Origin: Bifidobacterium leontopitheci
GTDB taxonomy: Bacteria > Actinomycetota > Actinomycetes > Actinomycetales > Bifidobacteriaceae
Length of the DNA: 56,322 nucleotides
Assembly: GCF_009193355.1 (NCBI RefSeq)
Contig: NZ_WBVT01000018.1
Location: 1 to 56,322, forward strand
Direction: 5' to 3'
Shown: in pieces, positions 9,601-18,667 of the stretch
How the letters are laid out: each line of letters opens with the position of its first letter
How positions within the stretch are numbered: position 1 is the first letter of the stretch
The notes under the pieces: model-generated
Seen by the model: only the letters and a program-made list of their open reading frames with translations
Database searches by the model: none
What the model was told of the DNA's origin: nothing
Made by a program: the position numbers and the translations under genes

Positions 9601-12512
9601 AGGGCCACGGCAGCACCCCGTGGGACGCCGACTTCCACATGAACGTCAACCTCCAGATGAACTACTGGCCCACCTACTCCTCGGATCTCGGGGAGCTGGC
9701 CGAGCCGCTCATCAAGTACGTGGAGGGCCTCGTCAAGCCCGGCCGCGTGACCGCCAAGGTCTACGCGGGCGCCGAGACGGCCGACGCGAACACGCCGATC
9801 GGCGAGGGTGAGGGCTTCATGGCCCACACCGAGAACACCGCCTACGGCTGGACCGCCCCCGGCTACACGTTCTCGTGGGGCTGGTCGCCGGCCGCCGTGC
9901 CGTGGATTCTGCAGAACGTGTACGAGGCGTACGAGTACTCGGGCGACGCGAAGCTGCTTGACCGCGTGTACGCGCTGCTCAAGGAGGAGTCGCACTTCTA
10001 CGTCAACTACATGCTGCACAAGGCCGGTTCCAGCTCCGGCAACCGCCTGACCACCGGTGTGGCCTACTCCCCGGAGCACGGCCCGGTCGGCACCGACGGC
10101 AACACGTACGAGAACTCGCTCGTGTGGCAGATGCTCAACGACGCCATCGAGGCGGCCGAAGCCAAGGGCGACCCGGACAACCTGGTGGGCGACACCACCG
10201 ACTGCTCCACCGACAACTGGGCCAAGGACGATTCCGGCGCGTTCACCAACGCGAACGCCAACCGTTCGTGGTCCTGCGCGAAGAGCCTGCTCAAGCCGAT
10301 CGAGGTCGGCAAGTCCGGCCAGATCAAGGAATGGTACTTCGAGGGCGAGCTCGGCAAGAAGGCCGACGGCTCCGCCATTCCGAGCTATGATCTGCACCAC
10401 CGCCACCTGTCCCACATGCTCGGCCTGTTCCCCGGCGACCTCATCACCGTGGACAACTCGCAGTACATGGACGCGGCGAAGTACTCCCTGACCCAGCGCG
10501 GCGACGACGCGACCGGTTGGGGCGTGGGCCAGCGCATCAACTCGTGGGCGCGCACCGGCGACGGCAACCACGCCTACAAGCTGATCGAGCTGCAGCTCAA
10601 GGGCGCGATGTACGCGAACCTGTTCGACGCGCATCCGCCATTCCAGATCGACGGCAACTTCGGCAACACCTCCGGTGTCAACGAGATGCTCGTCCAGTCC
10701 AACTCCACGTTCACCGCGACGGACGGCAAGACGTACGCGAACTACACGAACATCCTGCCCGCCCTGCCTGACGCCTGGTCCTCCGGCTCCATCAAGGGCC
10801 TGGTCGCTCGCGGCAACTTCGGCGTGGACGTGACGTGGGCGAACGGCGCGGCCACCGAGGTCAAGCTCACCTCCAACAACGGCAAGCAGGCGGCCGTGAA
10901 GATCACCGCCGGCGACGCCGCGAACTACGAGGTCAAGGACGCCGACGGCAACGCGGTCGCATCCAAGACCGTGAAGAACGAGGCCGGCGCCTCGCTGCTC
11001 GTGTTCGACACCGCCAAGGGCGCGACTTACACGATCACCAAGAAGACCGTCGTCAACGTGCCCGTCACCGGCGTGACCGTCACCGGCGCCGACACCGCGA
11101 CCGCCGGCGACACCGTCACCCTGACCGCGACCGTCGCCCCGGACAACGCCACCGACAAGTCTGTCACGTGGAAGTCCTCCGACGAGTCCGTCGCGACTGT
11201 GGACGGCAACGGCGTCGTCACCACGAAGAAGGCCGGCACCGTGACCATCACGGCCACCTCCAACGCCGACGCGACCAAGTCCGGCTCGCACACGATCACC
11301 GTCACCGCGCGCACGGTCCCGGTCGAGTCCGTCACCGTCAAGGGTGACGCGGCGATGACCGTGGGCGGCGAGCAGACGCTGACGGCGACCGTCACGCCGG
11401 AGAACGCGACCGATAAGACGGTCACGTGGTCGACGTCCGACGCCGCCGTGGCGACCGTCGACGGCAGCGGTGTCGTGACCGCCGTCGCGCCCGGCACGGT
11501 GACCATCACCGCGACCGCCGGCGGCAAGTCCGGCTCGCTGACGATCACGGTTTCCGACAAGGCGCCGGAGACCGTTCCGGTCCAGTCCGTCACCGTGACC
11601 GGCGACAAGACGATGACCGTGGGCGGCGAGCAGACGCTCACCGCGACCGTCACGCCGGCCGACGCGACCGACAAGACCGTCACGTGGAAGTCCTCGGACG
11701 TCTCCGTGGCCACCGTGAACGCCGACGGCAAGGTCGTCGCCAACAAGGCCGGTACGGTGACCATCACCGCGACCGCCAACGACGGCTCCGGCAAGTCCGG
11801 CTCGATCGACATCACCGTGAACGACAAGGAGCAGCCCGAGCCCGAGCCGACGCCGGTCACCAAGGTCGTCGTCACCAGCGAGGGCGGCATCACCACCGTC
11901 ACCGAGGGCAACGACCTGCAGTTGACCGCGACCGTCTCGCCGGCCGATGCGACCGACAAGACGGTCACGTGGAAGTCCTCGGACGAGTCCGTGGCCACGG
12001 TCGACGCCAACGGCAAGCTGACCGCCAAGAAGGCCGGTACGGTGACCATCACCGCGACCGCCAACGACGGTTCCGGCGTGTCCGGCTCGATCGTCATCAC
12101 CGTCAAGGCCAAGGACAACGAGAAGCCGACGCCGAAGCCGAACTACAAGAACGGCGAGACGGATCTCTCCACGGTCGAGGCCGGCAAGGCCACGACCATC
12201 AGCGAACCGAAGGCCGTGGCCGGCTGGGCGACCCGCTCCATCCTCAAGCAGGGCAAGCTCGGCACGGTGACCATCGGCAAGGACGGCAAGCTCGTCTACA
12301 CCGCCGGCGCCAAGACCGGCACCGACAGCTTCGTCGTGCGCTACACCATGGCCAACGGCGACATCCTCGACCTCACCTACCCGGTGAAGGTCGTTGAGGC
12401 CAAGGGCGGTCTGTCCAAGACCGGCGCCGCGGTCAGCGTCGCGATGGGCGCCGTCGTGCTGCTCGCCGCAGCTGGCGCGGGCGTCATGCTCATGCGCCGC
12501 CGCCGCGCCTGA
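6648..12512 (+). CDS. afcA: Secreted, cell-wall-anchored 1,2-alpha-L-fucosidase (GH95)
   Basis: Inverting fucosidase that removes terminal alpha-1,2-fucose from milk oligosaccharides and mucin glycans outside the cell. 1954 residues from the ATG at 6648 (AGGAGA upstream); B. bifidum AfcA is about 1959. Order: signal peptide (1-34); two homologous DNRLRE/CBM-like repeats (about 55-275 and 278-490); an Ig-like domain (about 499-585); GH95 (about 595-1465); four Big_2 Ig-like domains (from about 1469, 1556, 1642 and 1736); a further beta domain; LSKTG near 1921, a hydrophobic helix and an RRRR tail for sortase anchoring. Likely catalytic residues by analogy with AfcA: Asn999 and Asn1001 in NVNLQMNYW, Glu1143 in YSPEHG and Asp1335 in QIDGNFG. 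It is monocistronic, bounded by a promoter and a strong hairpin. Confidence 0.96.
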   Translation: MKQRSITSRLMPWVASAATAGMLLVGLPAAANAADSATTPTPGTSASTTTSVAPSADTTLQSWGSEKTQSMAGKPYVGALQAANKGVFGEQFESSDTADGTDAKTGLLSFDLSDYDSAPDSATFEMTYLGYRPNTTFGDDVTDTIKVTPVDITNCTGDASSCAPATATWAQKPKFSITDTSWVAESAPFKLNTGIYYSGDSITVDPNKTAKVTVDVTAMVRQQFANGNKVITLAVGETQQKEVRFASTEGASSMSGATADMAPKLTITTSPKDTVKASADTTLQAWMSEKTQKNNTKPYVGALQPNDASCGADGCGDFGEKFKSSDTNNTTDGKMGLMTFDLSEYTSAPEHSTLALTYLGYVTKAAASTNETVKVTAVDDTQCTGTEACDTDNATWANRPDFTVGADAKVAASHKFDYGTTTYSDQMTVDPAKTQKVIFDVTDIVKEQFAAGKKKITFALGETQKSDVRFASKEGAAGGVTGATADMVPTLSVTKKPKAYTLAITKLPKVKYELNETYDGTGLEVSATSTADGTTKVLDASEYTVDSSAFDGGNIGAYPITVTYNKDPEITTSFNTYVIAKVEDGGDGDTSKDDWLWYEQPASGTDASMSAGSWMGDADNNRWQQTTLPIGNGKLGGTVWGEVGKERVTFNEETLQSGGPGSTATYNGGNEESRGKNGETLRTLNKQLENGAETVNPGNLTGGLNDNEKGSYLNWGNLYLDYGFGSNATVTDYKRDLNLSKGKADVTFKKDGVTYTREFFASNPDNVMVARLKASEAGKLNLNVSLPSNTGWSKNGETTTVKGDTLTVKGALGSNGLLYNAKVKAVIDNGDGTISTGADGTSLKISDAQYVTLYIAAATDYKQEYPKYRTGETAAQVDTRVAKVVQDAANKGYTEVKKAHLADQAKYYNRVKLDLGQTTHSSEGAIATDKLLKAYKNGKATDAQKRELETLVYNYGRYLTIASSRENSQLPSNLQGIWSVTASDKGHGSTPWDADFHMNVNLQMNYWPTYSSDLGELAEPLIKYVEGLVKPGRVTAKVYAGAETADANTPIGEGEGFMAHTENTAYGWTAPGYTFSWGWSPAAVPWILQNVYEAYEYSGDAKLLDRVYALLKEESHFYVNYMLHKAGSSSGNRLTTGVAYSPEHGPVGTDGNTYENSLVWQMLNDAIEAAEAKGDPDNLVGDTTDCSTDNWAKDDSGAFTNANANRSWSCAKSLLKPIEVGKSGQIKEWYFEGELGKKADGSAIPSYDLHHRHLSHMLGLFPGDLITVDNSQYMDAAKYSLTQRGDDATGWGVGQRINSWARTGDGNHAYKLIELQLKGAMYANLFDAHPPFQIDGNFGNTSGVNEMLVQSNSTFTATDGKTYANYTNILPALPDAWSSGSIKGLVARGNFGVDVTWANGAATEVKLTSNNGKQAAVKITAGDAANYEVKDADGNAVASKTVKNEAGASLLVFDTAKGATYTITKKTVVNVPVTGVTVTGADTATAGDTVTLTATVAPDNATDKSVTWKSSDESVATVDGNGVVTTKKAGTVTITATSNADATKSGSHTITVTARTVPVESVTVKGDAAMTVGGEQTLTATVTPENATDKTVTWSTSDAAVATVDGSGVVTAVAPGTVTITATAGGKSGSLTITVSDKAPETVPVQSVTVTGDKTMTVGGEQTLTATVTPADATDKTVTWKSSDVSVATVNADGKVVANKAGTVTITATANDGSGKSGSIDITVNDKEQPEPEPTPVTKVVVTSEGGITTVTEGNDLQLTATVSPADATDKTVTWKSSDESVATVDANGKLTAKKAGTVTITATANDGSGVSGSIVITVKAKDNEKPTPKPNYKNGETDLSTVEAGKATTISEPKAVAGWATRSILKQGKLGTVTIGKDGKLVYTAGAKTGTDSFVVRYTMANGDILDLTYPVKVVEAKGGLSKTGAAVSVAMGAVVLLAAAGAGVMLMRRRRA

Positions 12513-12579
12513 GCGATGCGAACCGCCGTTCGGCCGGCCAGGTCGCTGACCTGCTGACCGAACGGACGTAGGCAACATG

Positions 12580-12618
12580 GGCAATGGGCCCCTTCCACAT
12601 TGGAAGGGGCCCATTGCC
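12580..12618 (+). terminator. Strong hairpin after afcA
   Basis: Perfect 18-bp arms (GGCAATGGGCCCCTTCCA) around a 3-nt loop, 68 bp past the stop codon. The following U-tract is weak (GTTGTC), as is usual in high-GC actinobacteria. Confidence 0.75.
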
Positions 12619-12681
12619 GTTGTCGGGGGTCGTTATTGCCCGTCGTCATCGCTCGAGCGGGTGAATAGGCCTGATTTGAGG

Positions 12682-12815
12682 CCTATTCCGGAGTAGACGG
12701 GCATCACTGCTGGTATCAGCGGGTAAAACGACATGCTGACTGGCGGAATCAAGCCATTCTTATATACGGGTTTTCGTGGTATATCTGAGGCAATGCCCGC
12801 CTACTCCGGAATAGG
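12682..12815. repeat. 134-bp element with 23-bp terminal inverted repeats (MITE-like)
   Basis: CCTATTCCGGAGTAGACGG at the left end continues to 12704 and pairs with 12793-12815 with one mismatch. The AT-richer interior has no ORF. An extra AATAGGCCTGATTTGAGGCC hairpin abuts the left end. Confidence 0.55.
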
Positions 12816-12939
12816 CGCGTAGCAAAGCCGAATCGTGGTTCCGGAGCGTGCGCTGCCCGGCCCAGAGCCGTTCGCAAGCGGGTTCGTCCCGTCCCCGCCC
12901 CCGGTTGCACGCGCCACACAACCGCGCGATACTGGAACC

Positions 12940-13491
12940 ATGAAGATTTCCGCAGATTTCACGGTGATGCCGGACGACTTCGCCAAAGCCGCCGCGCCCG
13001 CATACCGTACCGACGGCGTACCCGTCATCTCCTTCCCCTTCTACATCGACTCGGTGAACCCCGACGCGCACTACCTGCACTGGGCGTTCACCGATCCCGA
13101 CTCGATTCCAGTGTGCGGGTTCGAATGGATCCACTGGACCGTCGCCAACCTGCCCATCGACGCGCTCATGTTCGACTTCAACGACGCGCATGCGCTCGCC
13201 ATCCCGCCGGACTTCTCCCGGCAGATGCCCGCCATGATCCCCGAAGCCGTGCAGGGCCGCACGTCCGCCGCCAGCAAGCTGGTCAACAGCGGCAACCCGC
13301 AGGTCACCATGCGCTACAACGGCCCCCAGCCGCCCGACAAGGACCACGACTACGCGCTGCACGTGTGGGCCACCAAGGAGCCGCTGCCCGGCCTCAACCA
13401 GGGGTTCTGGCTCAACGAGCTGTTCCACGCGCTGCGCAACCTCGACGAAACCCCCGACCAAGGTGGTATGTTCATAACCGGAAAGGCGTGA
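12940..13491 (+). CDS. YbhB/YbcL-type PEBP family protein
   Basis: A 183-residue cytoplasmic protein of the phosphatidylethanolamine-binding protein fold. The start at 12940 (MKISADFTV) is chosen because an upstream in-frame ATG gives a low-complexity extension. Family signatures are DPDSIPVCGFEWIHWTVAN near residues 50-70 and YNGPQPPDKDHDY near residue 127, the conserved ligand-pocket motifs. Bacterial members have no settled biochemical role; some resemble kinase-inhibitor homologues. It precedes the dipeptidase gene by 114 bp on the same strand, but a shared function is not evident. Confidence 0.88.
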   Translation: MKISADFTVMPDDFAKAAAPAYRTDGVPVISFPFYIDSVNPDAHYLHWAFTDPDSIPVCGFEWIHWTVANLPIDALMFDFNDAHALAIPPDFSRQMPAMIPEAVQGRTSAASKLVNSGNPQVTMRYNGPQPPDKDHDYALHVWATKEPLPGLNQGFWLNELFHALRNLDETPDQGGMFITGKA

Positions 13492-13605
13492 GCGGCCGCT
13501 TTGACCGAATGCCCCGCAGTCGGTCATCCACCAACGGACCCAACAAACGCAACGGACACAAGCAGTACCCACACAGAACCACACAGAAAGGAACCACGCG
13601 AAACC

Positions 13606-15225
13606 ATGGCATGCACCACCATTCTGGTCGGCAAGGACGCCAGCTACGACGGCTCGACCATCATCGCCCGTAACGAGGATTCGGCGAACGGCGAGTTCAA
13701 CCCCAAGCGCTTCATCGTCGTCAAGCCTGAGGAGCAGCCGCGCGAATACAAGTCGGTCATCGCGCACCTGACCATCGACCTGCCGGACAACCCGCTGCAG
13801 TACACGGCCGTGCCGAACGCCGACCTCAAGGAAGGCATCTGGGGCGAGGCCGGCGTCAATGAGGCGAACGTGGCGATGAGCGCCACCGAGACGCTCACCA
13901 CCAACGAGCGCGTGCTCGGCGCCGACCCGTTCGTCGAATACCGTCCGGCGGTCGGCAAGGAAGGCGAGGACGGCTACGCGCCGGCCGTGCCCGGCGGCAT
14001 CGGCGAGGAGGACTTCCTCACCATCGTGCTGCCGTACATCACCACCGCGCGCGAGGGCGTGCAGCGTCTCGGCGATTTGCTCGAGGAATACGGCACGTAC
14101 GAGATGAACGGCGTCGCGTTCTCCGACGCGAACGAGATCTGGTGGCTGGAGACCGTCGGCGGCCACCACTGGATCGCCAAGCGCGTGCCGGACGAGGCGT
14201 ACGTGACCATGCCCAACCAGCTCGGCATCGACGAGTTCGACCTTGACGACGCGCTCGGCGACCAGGAGAACCACATGTGCTCCGAGGACCTCGCCGAGTT
14301 CATCGAGACCAACCATCTCGACCTCGCCGTCGAATCCACCACGCCGTTCAACCCGCGTGACGCCTTCGGCTCTCACTCCGATGCCGACCACGTGTACAAC
14401 ACGCCGCGCGCATGGGTCATGCAGCGTTTCCTCAACCCGTACGACGAGGTGTGGGACGGCCCGGACGCCGACCACCGTCCCGAGTCGAACGACATCCCGT
14501 GGGCCCGTCAGCCCGAGCGCAAGGTCACGATCGAGGACGTCAAGTACGTGCTCAGCTCGCACTTCCAGGGCACCCCGTACGACCCGTATGGCCACCTCGG
14601 CGACGAGCACACCCGCCACATGTACCGTCCGATCGGCATCAACCGCCAGAGCCAGCTGGCCGTCATGCAGATCCGTCCGTACCGCCCGCAGGCGAGCCGC
14701 GCGCTCCAGTGGATGGCGTACGGCTCCAACCCGTTCAACACGCTCGTGCCGTTCTACCCGAACGTCGACACCACGCCGAAGTACCTGGAGGACACGACCA
14801 CGCGCGTGACCACCGAGAACTTCTACTGGGCGAACCGCGTGATCGCTGCGCTGTGCGACTCCGACTTCGCGGGCACGTCCAACGCGATCGAACGCTACCA
14901 GGAGAAGACCGGCGCGATGGGCCACCGCATGATCATCGCCGCTGACGAGCAGGTCGCACGTCTGGGCCTGACCGACGGCGAGGAGCAGGCCGAGGTGGCC
15001 GCCGAAGCCGAGTTCGAGGCGGACAACGCCGACGGCGACGTGCAGCCGATGGAGCCGGCTGAGATCATCGAGGCGACCCGCAACGCGGAGGTGCGCGGCA
15101 TCCTCGCCGCCGCCAACCAGACCATGGCTGACCAGCTCAAGGCCGAGACCGACAAGCTGCTCGACACCGTGCTGTACACGGTCAGCATGAAGATGAAGAA
15201 CGGGTTCAACCGTTCGGACAACTGA
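13606..15225 (+). CDS. C69-family dipeptidase (PepD type)
   Basis: Cytoplasmic dipeptidase of the N-terminal nucleophile (Ntn) hydrolase class, 539 residues. The start at 13606 ([13 protein letters not shown]) follows AGAAAGGA; Cys3 is the predicted nucleophile exposed by processing, as in Lactobacillus PepD ([10 protein letters not shown] motif close behind). The [13 protein letters not shown] segment and the C-terminal part are typical of C69. An acidic segment near residues 465-490 is family-variable. Bifidobacteria often carry several C69 paralogues for peptide use. Intergenic spacing to the next gene is 67 bp, so co-transcription with fhs is possible. Confidence 0.93.
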   Translation: MACTTILVGKDASYDGSTIIARNEDSANGEFNPKRFIVVKPEEQPREYKSVIAHLTIDLPDNPLQYTAVPNADLKEGIWGEAGVNEANVAMSATETLTTNERVLGADPFVEYRPAVGKEGEDGYAPAVPGGIGEEDFLTIVLPYITTAREGVQRLGDLLEEYGTYEMNGVAFSDANEIWWLETVGGHHWIAKRVPDEAYVTMPNQLGIDEFDLDDALGDQENHMCSEDLAEFIETNHLDLAVESTTPFNPRDAFGSHSDADHVYNTPRAWVMQRFLNPYDEVWDGPDADHRPESNDIPWARQPERKVTIEDVKYVLSSHFQGTPYDPYGHLGDEHTRHMYRPIGINRQSQLAVMQIRPYRPQASRALQWMAYGSNPFNTLVPFYPNVDTTPKYLEDTTTRVTTENFYWANRVIAALCDSDFAGTSNAIERYQEKTGAMGHRMIIAADEQVARLGLTDGEEQAEVAAEAEFEADNADGDVQPMEPAEIIEATRNAEVRGILAAANQTMADQLKAETDKLLDTVLYTVSMKMKNGFNRSDN

Positions 15226-15292
15226 TTCGGGCGGCCGGCGCGGTCGTATCTGCGGCCGGCCGTGACCACACAACGAAAGGATTTCGCTGTAT

Positions 15293-16810
15293 ATGACTTC
15301 CATTGAGGACTTCACCAGCCAGTACGGGCTGGTCAGGAAGATCGACGCCTTCGGCTACCTCGACTACCTGCGCGAGCATCCCGAAGCGCCCCGCAAGCAC
15401 GGCAAGATCGTGCTCGTCACCGCCGACACGCCGCTCAAGGCGAGCCGCGGCGAAGGCAAGACCACGACGACCATCGCGCTCATCGACGCGCTGCGCGCCC
15501 GCGGCATCGACGCGACCGCCGTGCTGCGCCAGCCGAGCATGGGCATCACCGCGGCCGGCTCGAAGGGCGGCGCGTCCGGCGGCGGCAAGGCGTCGCTGAC
15601 CCACCCCGAGCTCATCGACTGGGGCCTGTGCGGCGAGATGGCCGCCATCGCCGCCGCGCAGAACCTGCTCGTCTCGTTCGCCGAGAAGGCCGTGGACGAG
15701 GGTCGCCTCGACACGATTCTCGTGCCGCGCGTGAGCGAGGTCCCGTCGCGTTCGCTGCGTTCCATCACCGTGGACGCCGGCAAGAACAACGTGGCCGAGA
15801 AGGTCGTGCTCACGCCGACTTCCGAGCTCATGCAGATCGTGGTGCTCTCGCGCTCCATGGACGAGCTGGGCGAGCGCGTGGCCGCGATGATCGCCGGTAC
15901 GAAGGATGGCCAGCCGGTCAAGTTCGGCGAGTTCATCGACCTGTGGCGCATCACCAACATGCTGGCGGACGCGGTCAAGCCGGCGCTCACCGAGACGGTG
16001 AACGGCTCGCCCGTGTACGTGCACGGCGGTCCGTTCGCCAACGTGTCCATCGGCATCCCGACGCTCGTGTCGGTCGAAATGGCGTGCGCGCTGCACGATG
16101 TGGTCGTCGTCGAAGCTGGTTATGGCACCGACGCGGGCGCGCAGAAGTGGCTGGACATCGCCTGCCGCGAGTACGGTGCGCAGTGGCCGAGCGCGGCCGT
16201 GGTCGTGACGCGCGCCTCCACGTGGCGCGACGACCCGGAGCTCGCCTGGCGCTACCCGTTCCACGTGGACCGTCTCGAGAAGCTCGACATCCCGGCGTTC
16301 CCGCTGATCAACCTGTGGGAGGGCGAGGACGACCAGATCACCGCGCTGCGCGACACCGCCGCGAAGCTGGAGTTCCGCGACCCGATCATCGGCAACCTGT
16401 ACCGTGACGGCGGCGAAGGTTTCGGCGACCAGCTGGACGCGTTCGTCTCCGTGCTCGAGCGTGCGTCGATGCCGTCCGCGCGCGACAGCCACAAGGGCAT
16501 GCCGCTCATCGAGAACGTGAAGTGGGTGGCCGAGAACGCCTACGGTGTGCCGGCCGACCGTGTGAAGTTCAAGGACGGCTTCCTTGACTCGCTTGCCGCG
16601 GCCACCGACCTGTGCAAGGAGGCGGGCATCTCGCTCGACGACCTCGCGCTGGTCGCCGTCAAGTCGCCGGCCACGATGACCGACAACGACCGCGCCCCCG
16701 AAGCCGAGCGCACCGTGACCCTGAAGAAGGTCGAAGTGCACGCCGGCGCCGGTCTGGTGCACGTCAACCTCACCACCTCGCTCACCACCCCCATGCCCAA
16801 GATCGTGTGA
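15293..16810 (+). CDS. fhs: Formate--tetrahydrofolate ligase
   Basis: ATP-dependent synthesis of 10-formyl-THF from formate and THF, feeding purine and Met-tRNA formylation; in bifidobacteria formate comes from pyruvate formate-lyase. 505 residues, shorter than the usual 550-560. Visible motifs: the P-loop-like SRGEGKTTTTIAL near residues 47-59, RQPSMGITAAGSKGGASGGG near 79-98, and EAGYGTDAGAQKW near 274. RBS GAAAGGA precedes the ATG. A GC-rich terminator follows closely. Confidence 0.96.
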   Translation: MTSIEDFTSQYGLVRKIDAFGYLDYLREHPEAPRKHGKIVLVTADTPLKASRGEGKTTTTIALIDALRARGIDATAVLRQPSMGITAAGSKGGASGGGKASLTHPELIDWGLCGEMAAIAAAQNLLVSFAEKAVDEGRLDTILVPRVSEVPSRSLRSITVDAGKNNVAEKVVLTPTSELMQIVVLSRSMDELGERVAAMIAGTKDGQPVKFGEFIDLWRITNMLADAVKPALTETVNGSPVYVHGGPFANVSIGIPTLVSVEMACALHDVVVVEAGYGTDAGAQKWLDIACREYGAQWPSAAVVVTRASTWRDDPELAWRYPFHVDRLEKLDIPAFPLINLWEGEDDQITALRDTAAKLEFRDPIIGNLYRDGGEGFGDQLDAFVSVLERASMPSARDSHKGMPLIENVKWVAENAYGVPADRVKFKDGFLDSLAAATDLCKEAGISLDDLALVAVKSPATMTDNDRAPEAERTVTLKKVEVHAGAGLVHVNLTTSLTTPMPKIV

Positions 16811-16839
16811 TCGGGCGCTCGGGCTGAGCGATACGGTAA

Positions 16840-16880
16840 GCCCCGGGGCGGTTCTCCGCGAACCGCCCCGGGGCTTGTTT
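16840..16880 (+). terminator. Rho-independent terminator of fhs
   Basis: 14-bp perfect arms (GCCCCGGGGCGGTT / AACCGCCCCGGGGC) around CTCCGCG, followed by TTGTTTG; 30 bp after the stop codon. Confidence 0.9.
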
Positions 16881-16934
16881 GTTGTGTTGTCGTTTTGTGT
16901 TGTTTGCCGTCGCTTCTGTCACAGCGCTGCTTCT

Positions 16935-17030
16935 GTCACAGCGGGTACCCACCCGCTGTGACAACACAGCTCACCCGGATGAACGACGCAAGCAGACAAC
17001 ACGTCACAGCGGGTACCCACCCGCTGTGAC
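16935..17030. repeat. Pair of GTCACAGCGGGT palindromes
   Basis: Two identical 28-nt palindromes (GTCACAGCGGGT-ACCC-ACCCGCTGTGAC) at 16935-16962 and 17003-17030, 40 bp apart, between the convergent 3' ends of fhs and the tautomerase gene. Close relatives form another pair at 20421-20541. Confidence 0.75.
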
Positions 17031-17039
17031 AGAAGGGGC

Positions 17040-17387
17040 TCAGAAGTTGCCGCCGTTCCAGCCCCAGTCGGTGGTGGCGGTGTAGCGGATGTAGGTGCGG
17101 TCTTTGGGGATGCCGAGCTCGCGGTCGAGTGCGGCCATGATCTGCTCGGTGAGCTTCTCCCAGGCGGAGCCGGGGACGGAGCGGCCGAACACGTTGACCT
17201 CCACGTAGGCGGCCGGCTGGTCGTTGGAGCCGGCGAAGTAGATCGGCATGTCATCCTCGAACGGGCACATGAGCCAGCCCTCGGACTTGCCGGGGACCGC
17301 GGTGATCGCCTTGCCGTAGGCGGTCTTGAGGGCCTCGCGCTGCTCGGGCGTGGTCTTGACGGAGACGTGGGTGTGAATGACGGGCAT
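17040..17387 (-). CDS. MIF/tautomerase-superfamily protein
   Basis: A 115-residue protein resembling macrophage migration inhibitory factor. Pro2, exposed after Met removal, is the expected catalytic base for keto-enol tautomerisation. The C-terminal DWGWNGGNF matches the NWGWNGSTF ending of MIF proteins, and residues 50-100 have the AYVEVNVFG / LDRELGIPKDRTYI pattern. A clear AGGAGGAAACC lies before the ATG. Eukaryotic MIF is a cytokine; a host effect here would be speculation. Physiological substrate unknown. Confidence 0.88.
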   Translation of the reverse strand: MPVIHTHVSVKTTPEQREALKTAYGKAITAVPGKSEGWLMCPFEDDMPIYFAGSNDQPAAYVEVNVFGRSVPGSAWEKLTEQIMAALDRELGIPKDRTYIRYTATTDWGWNGGNF

Positions 17388-17481
17388 GGTTTCCTCCTTG
17401 TATAGGGTCTTGCTTCCATAGTAGCCGCGGGAGGTCGCGCCGGTCGACGGCCGTCATCGGCCGGTCGGCGGCCGCCGTCGG

Positions 17482-17597
17482 CGCGACACGCCCGGATTGG
17501 TTGCACGCTCGAACGATAGGTTTTGGCGAATCGGCCATATCGTGCGGTTTGCGAAAACCGTATCGTTCGAGCGTGCACGCGTCCTCGGCGTGTCGCG
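17482..17597. repeat. Nested long palindrome
   Basis: The perfect 17-bp arms TGCACGCTCGAACGATA (17502-17518) and its complement (17561-17577) continue inward through GGTTTT/AAAACC and outward through CGCGACACGCC (17482-17492) and GGCGTGTCGCG (17587-17597). It lies between the divergent 5' ends of the tautomerase and GtrA genes, so it may hold an operator or be a mobile palindrome. Confidence 0.65.
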
Positions 17598-17650
17598 GTT
17601 GCCGGTGCCGCCCGGCCGCCCGTCAACGTCGCCGTGTTAAATATGCAACC

Positions 17651-18211
17651 GTGAGGAAACTTATCGAACAGCTTATGAAATTCGGCATCGTGGGCGTGAT
17701 CGCGTTCATTATCGACTGGGGCATCCTGAACCTGTTGGTCGGCGTGTTTCACATGCACAACGTGCTCGCGGCGACGATCTCCTTCATCATCTCGCTGGTC
17801 TTCAACTATCTGGCGAGCATGAAGTTCGTGTTCAAACACCGCGACGACATGGCCCGTTGGATGGAGGTGCTCATCTTCGTGGGCGCGGCCGTGGTCGGTC
17901 TGTTCATGAACGACCTCATCATCTGGATCTCCACGTACGGCATGAACCGCGACGCCTACGTTTCGCAGCACGCCGCCTACCTGCTACGCACGAACATCGG
18001 CAAGCTGGTCGCCACGTTCGTGGTCATGGTATGGAACTTCGTCATCCGCAAGTGGCTGCTCGACGATACGCACACGAACGCGATGAACCGTCTGCGCTCG
18101 GCAGACAACCGCCTGACCGCCGAGCAGCTGGAAGCCAAGTGGGAGCGCAGCTTCTCGCACCGGCTCGGCGTCTGGTCGCTGGAGCACACGCCCAAAGGCT
18201 GGAAGAAGTAA
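17651..18211 (+). CDS. GtrA-family membrane protein
   Basis: About 186 residues, start GTG at 17651; no strong RBS, so the start is uncertain by a few codons. Four hydrophobic helices: about residues 10-30 (FGIVGVIAFIIDWGIL), 36-56 (VLAATISFIISLVFNYLAS, the hallmark GtrA segment), 72-95 and 118-138 (ending NFVIRKWLL). GtrA proteins are thought to flip or help present polyprenyl-linked sugars for cell-surface polysaccharide glycosylation. No glycosyltransferase is adjacent, so its partner is elsewhere. Confidence 0.87.
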   Translation: MRKLIEQLMKFGIVGVIAFIIDWGILNLLVGVFHMHNVLAATISFIISLVFNYLASMKFVFKHRDDMARWMEVLIFVGAAVVGLFMNDLIIWISTYGMNRDAYVSQHAAYLLRTNIGKLVATFVVMVWNFVIRKWLLDDTHTNAMNRLRSADNRLTAEQLEAKWERSFSHRLGVWSLEHTPKGWKK

Positions 18212-18212
18212 C

Positions 18213-18642
18213 GACCGACCGTACCCGGAGCGGGGTCTTCGGGTACGTTTCGTTGGGGAAAACACGACCGACCGTACCCCTGGATTGTCTACGAGTACGG
18301 TCGGTCGAGTTATATGTGACGAAACGTACTCTAACGGCGGCTACGGGTACGTTTGGTTGGAGAACAATGACGAAACGTACTCTAACGGGGGTGTTTGAGT
18401 ACGGTCCGTCAAATAATATCGACGAAACGTACTCGAAAGGGTGCGTACGAGTACGGTCCGTCAAGAAAAAAAAGACCGACCGTACTCAAGCGGGTGTCTA
18501 CGAGTACGTTCGGTTGGGACAATATGACGGAACGTACTCAAACAGGCACGTACGAGTACGTTCGGTCAGGAAATGATGACGAAACGTACTCTAACGGCGG
18601 CTGCGAGTACGTTCGGTTGGTGCAATATGACGGAACGTACCC
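18213..18642. repeat. Array of eight and a half GTACTC/GAGTAC hairpins, about 52-nt period
   Basis: Each unit has a left arm of the form GACSRAMCGTACYC, an 8-14 nt loop, a right arm of the form GRGTACGKTYSGTY and an A/T-richer spacer of about 12 nt. Unit starts near 18213, 18318, 18369, 18421, 18473, 18526, 18578 and 18629 (half) give a 51-53 nt period. The inner GTAC core is nearly invariant; outer positions vary independently in left and right arms. It fills the gap between convergent gtrA and MFS genes. Related sites: 22317-22383 and 29855-30359. Confidence 0.85.
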
Positions 18643-18667
18643 GACCGGCCGCAGCCGTCCGCCCGGC

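Noticed and set aside
6642..12614. A 1990-codon open frame antisense to the fucosidase gene
   Set aside because: It arises from the high GC and strong third-position bias of afcA; its translation is Arg/Gly/Val-rich with no domain, and afcA has full family support on the other strand.
12760..16762. Long minus-strand frames across the dipeptidase and fhs genes
   Set aside because: Shadow frames of genes with clear active-site motifs; products are compositionally biased and match no fold.
18213..18642. Possible CRISPR array at the phased hairpins
   Set aside because: Units are palindromic with variable arms, the spacers are about 12 nt and AT-rich, and no cas gene is present.
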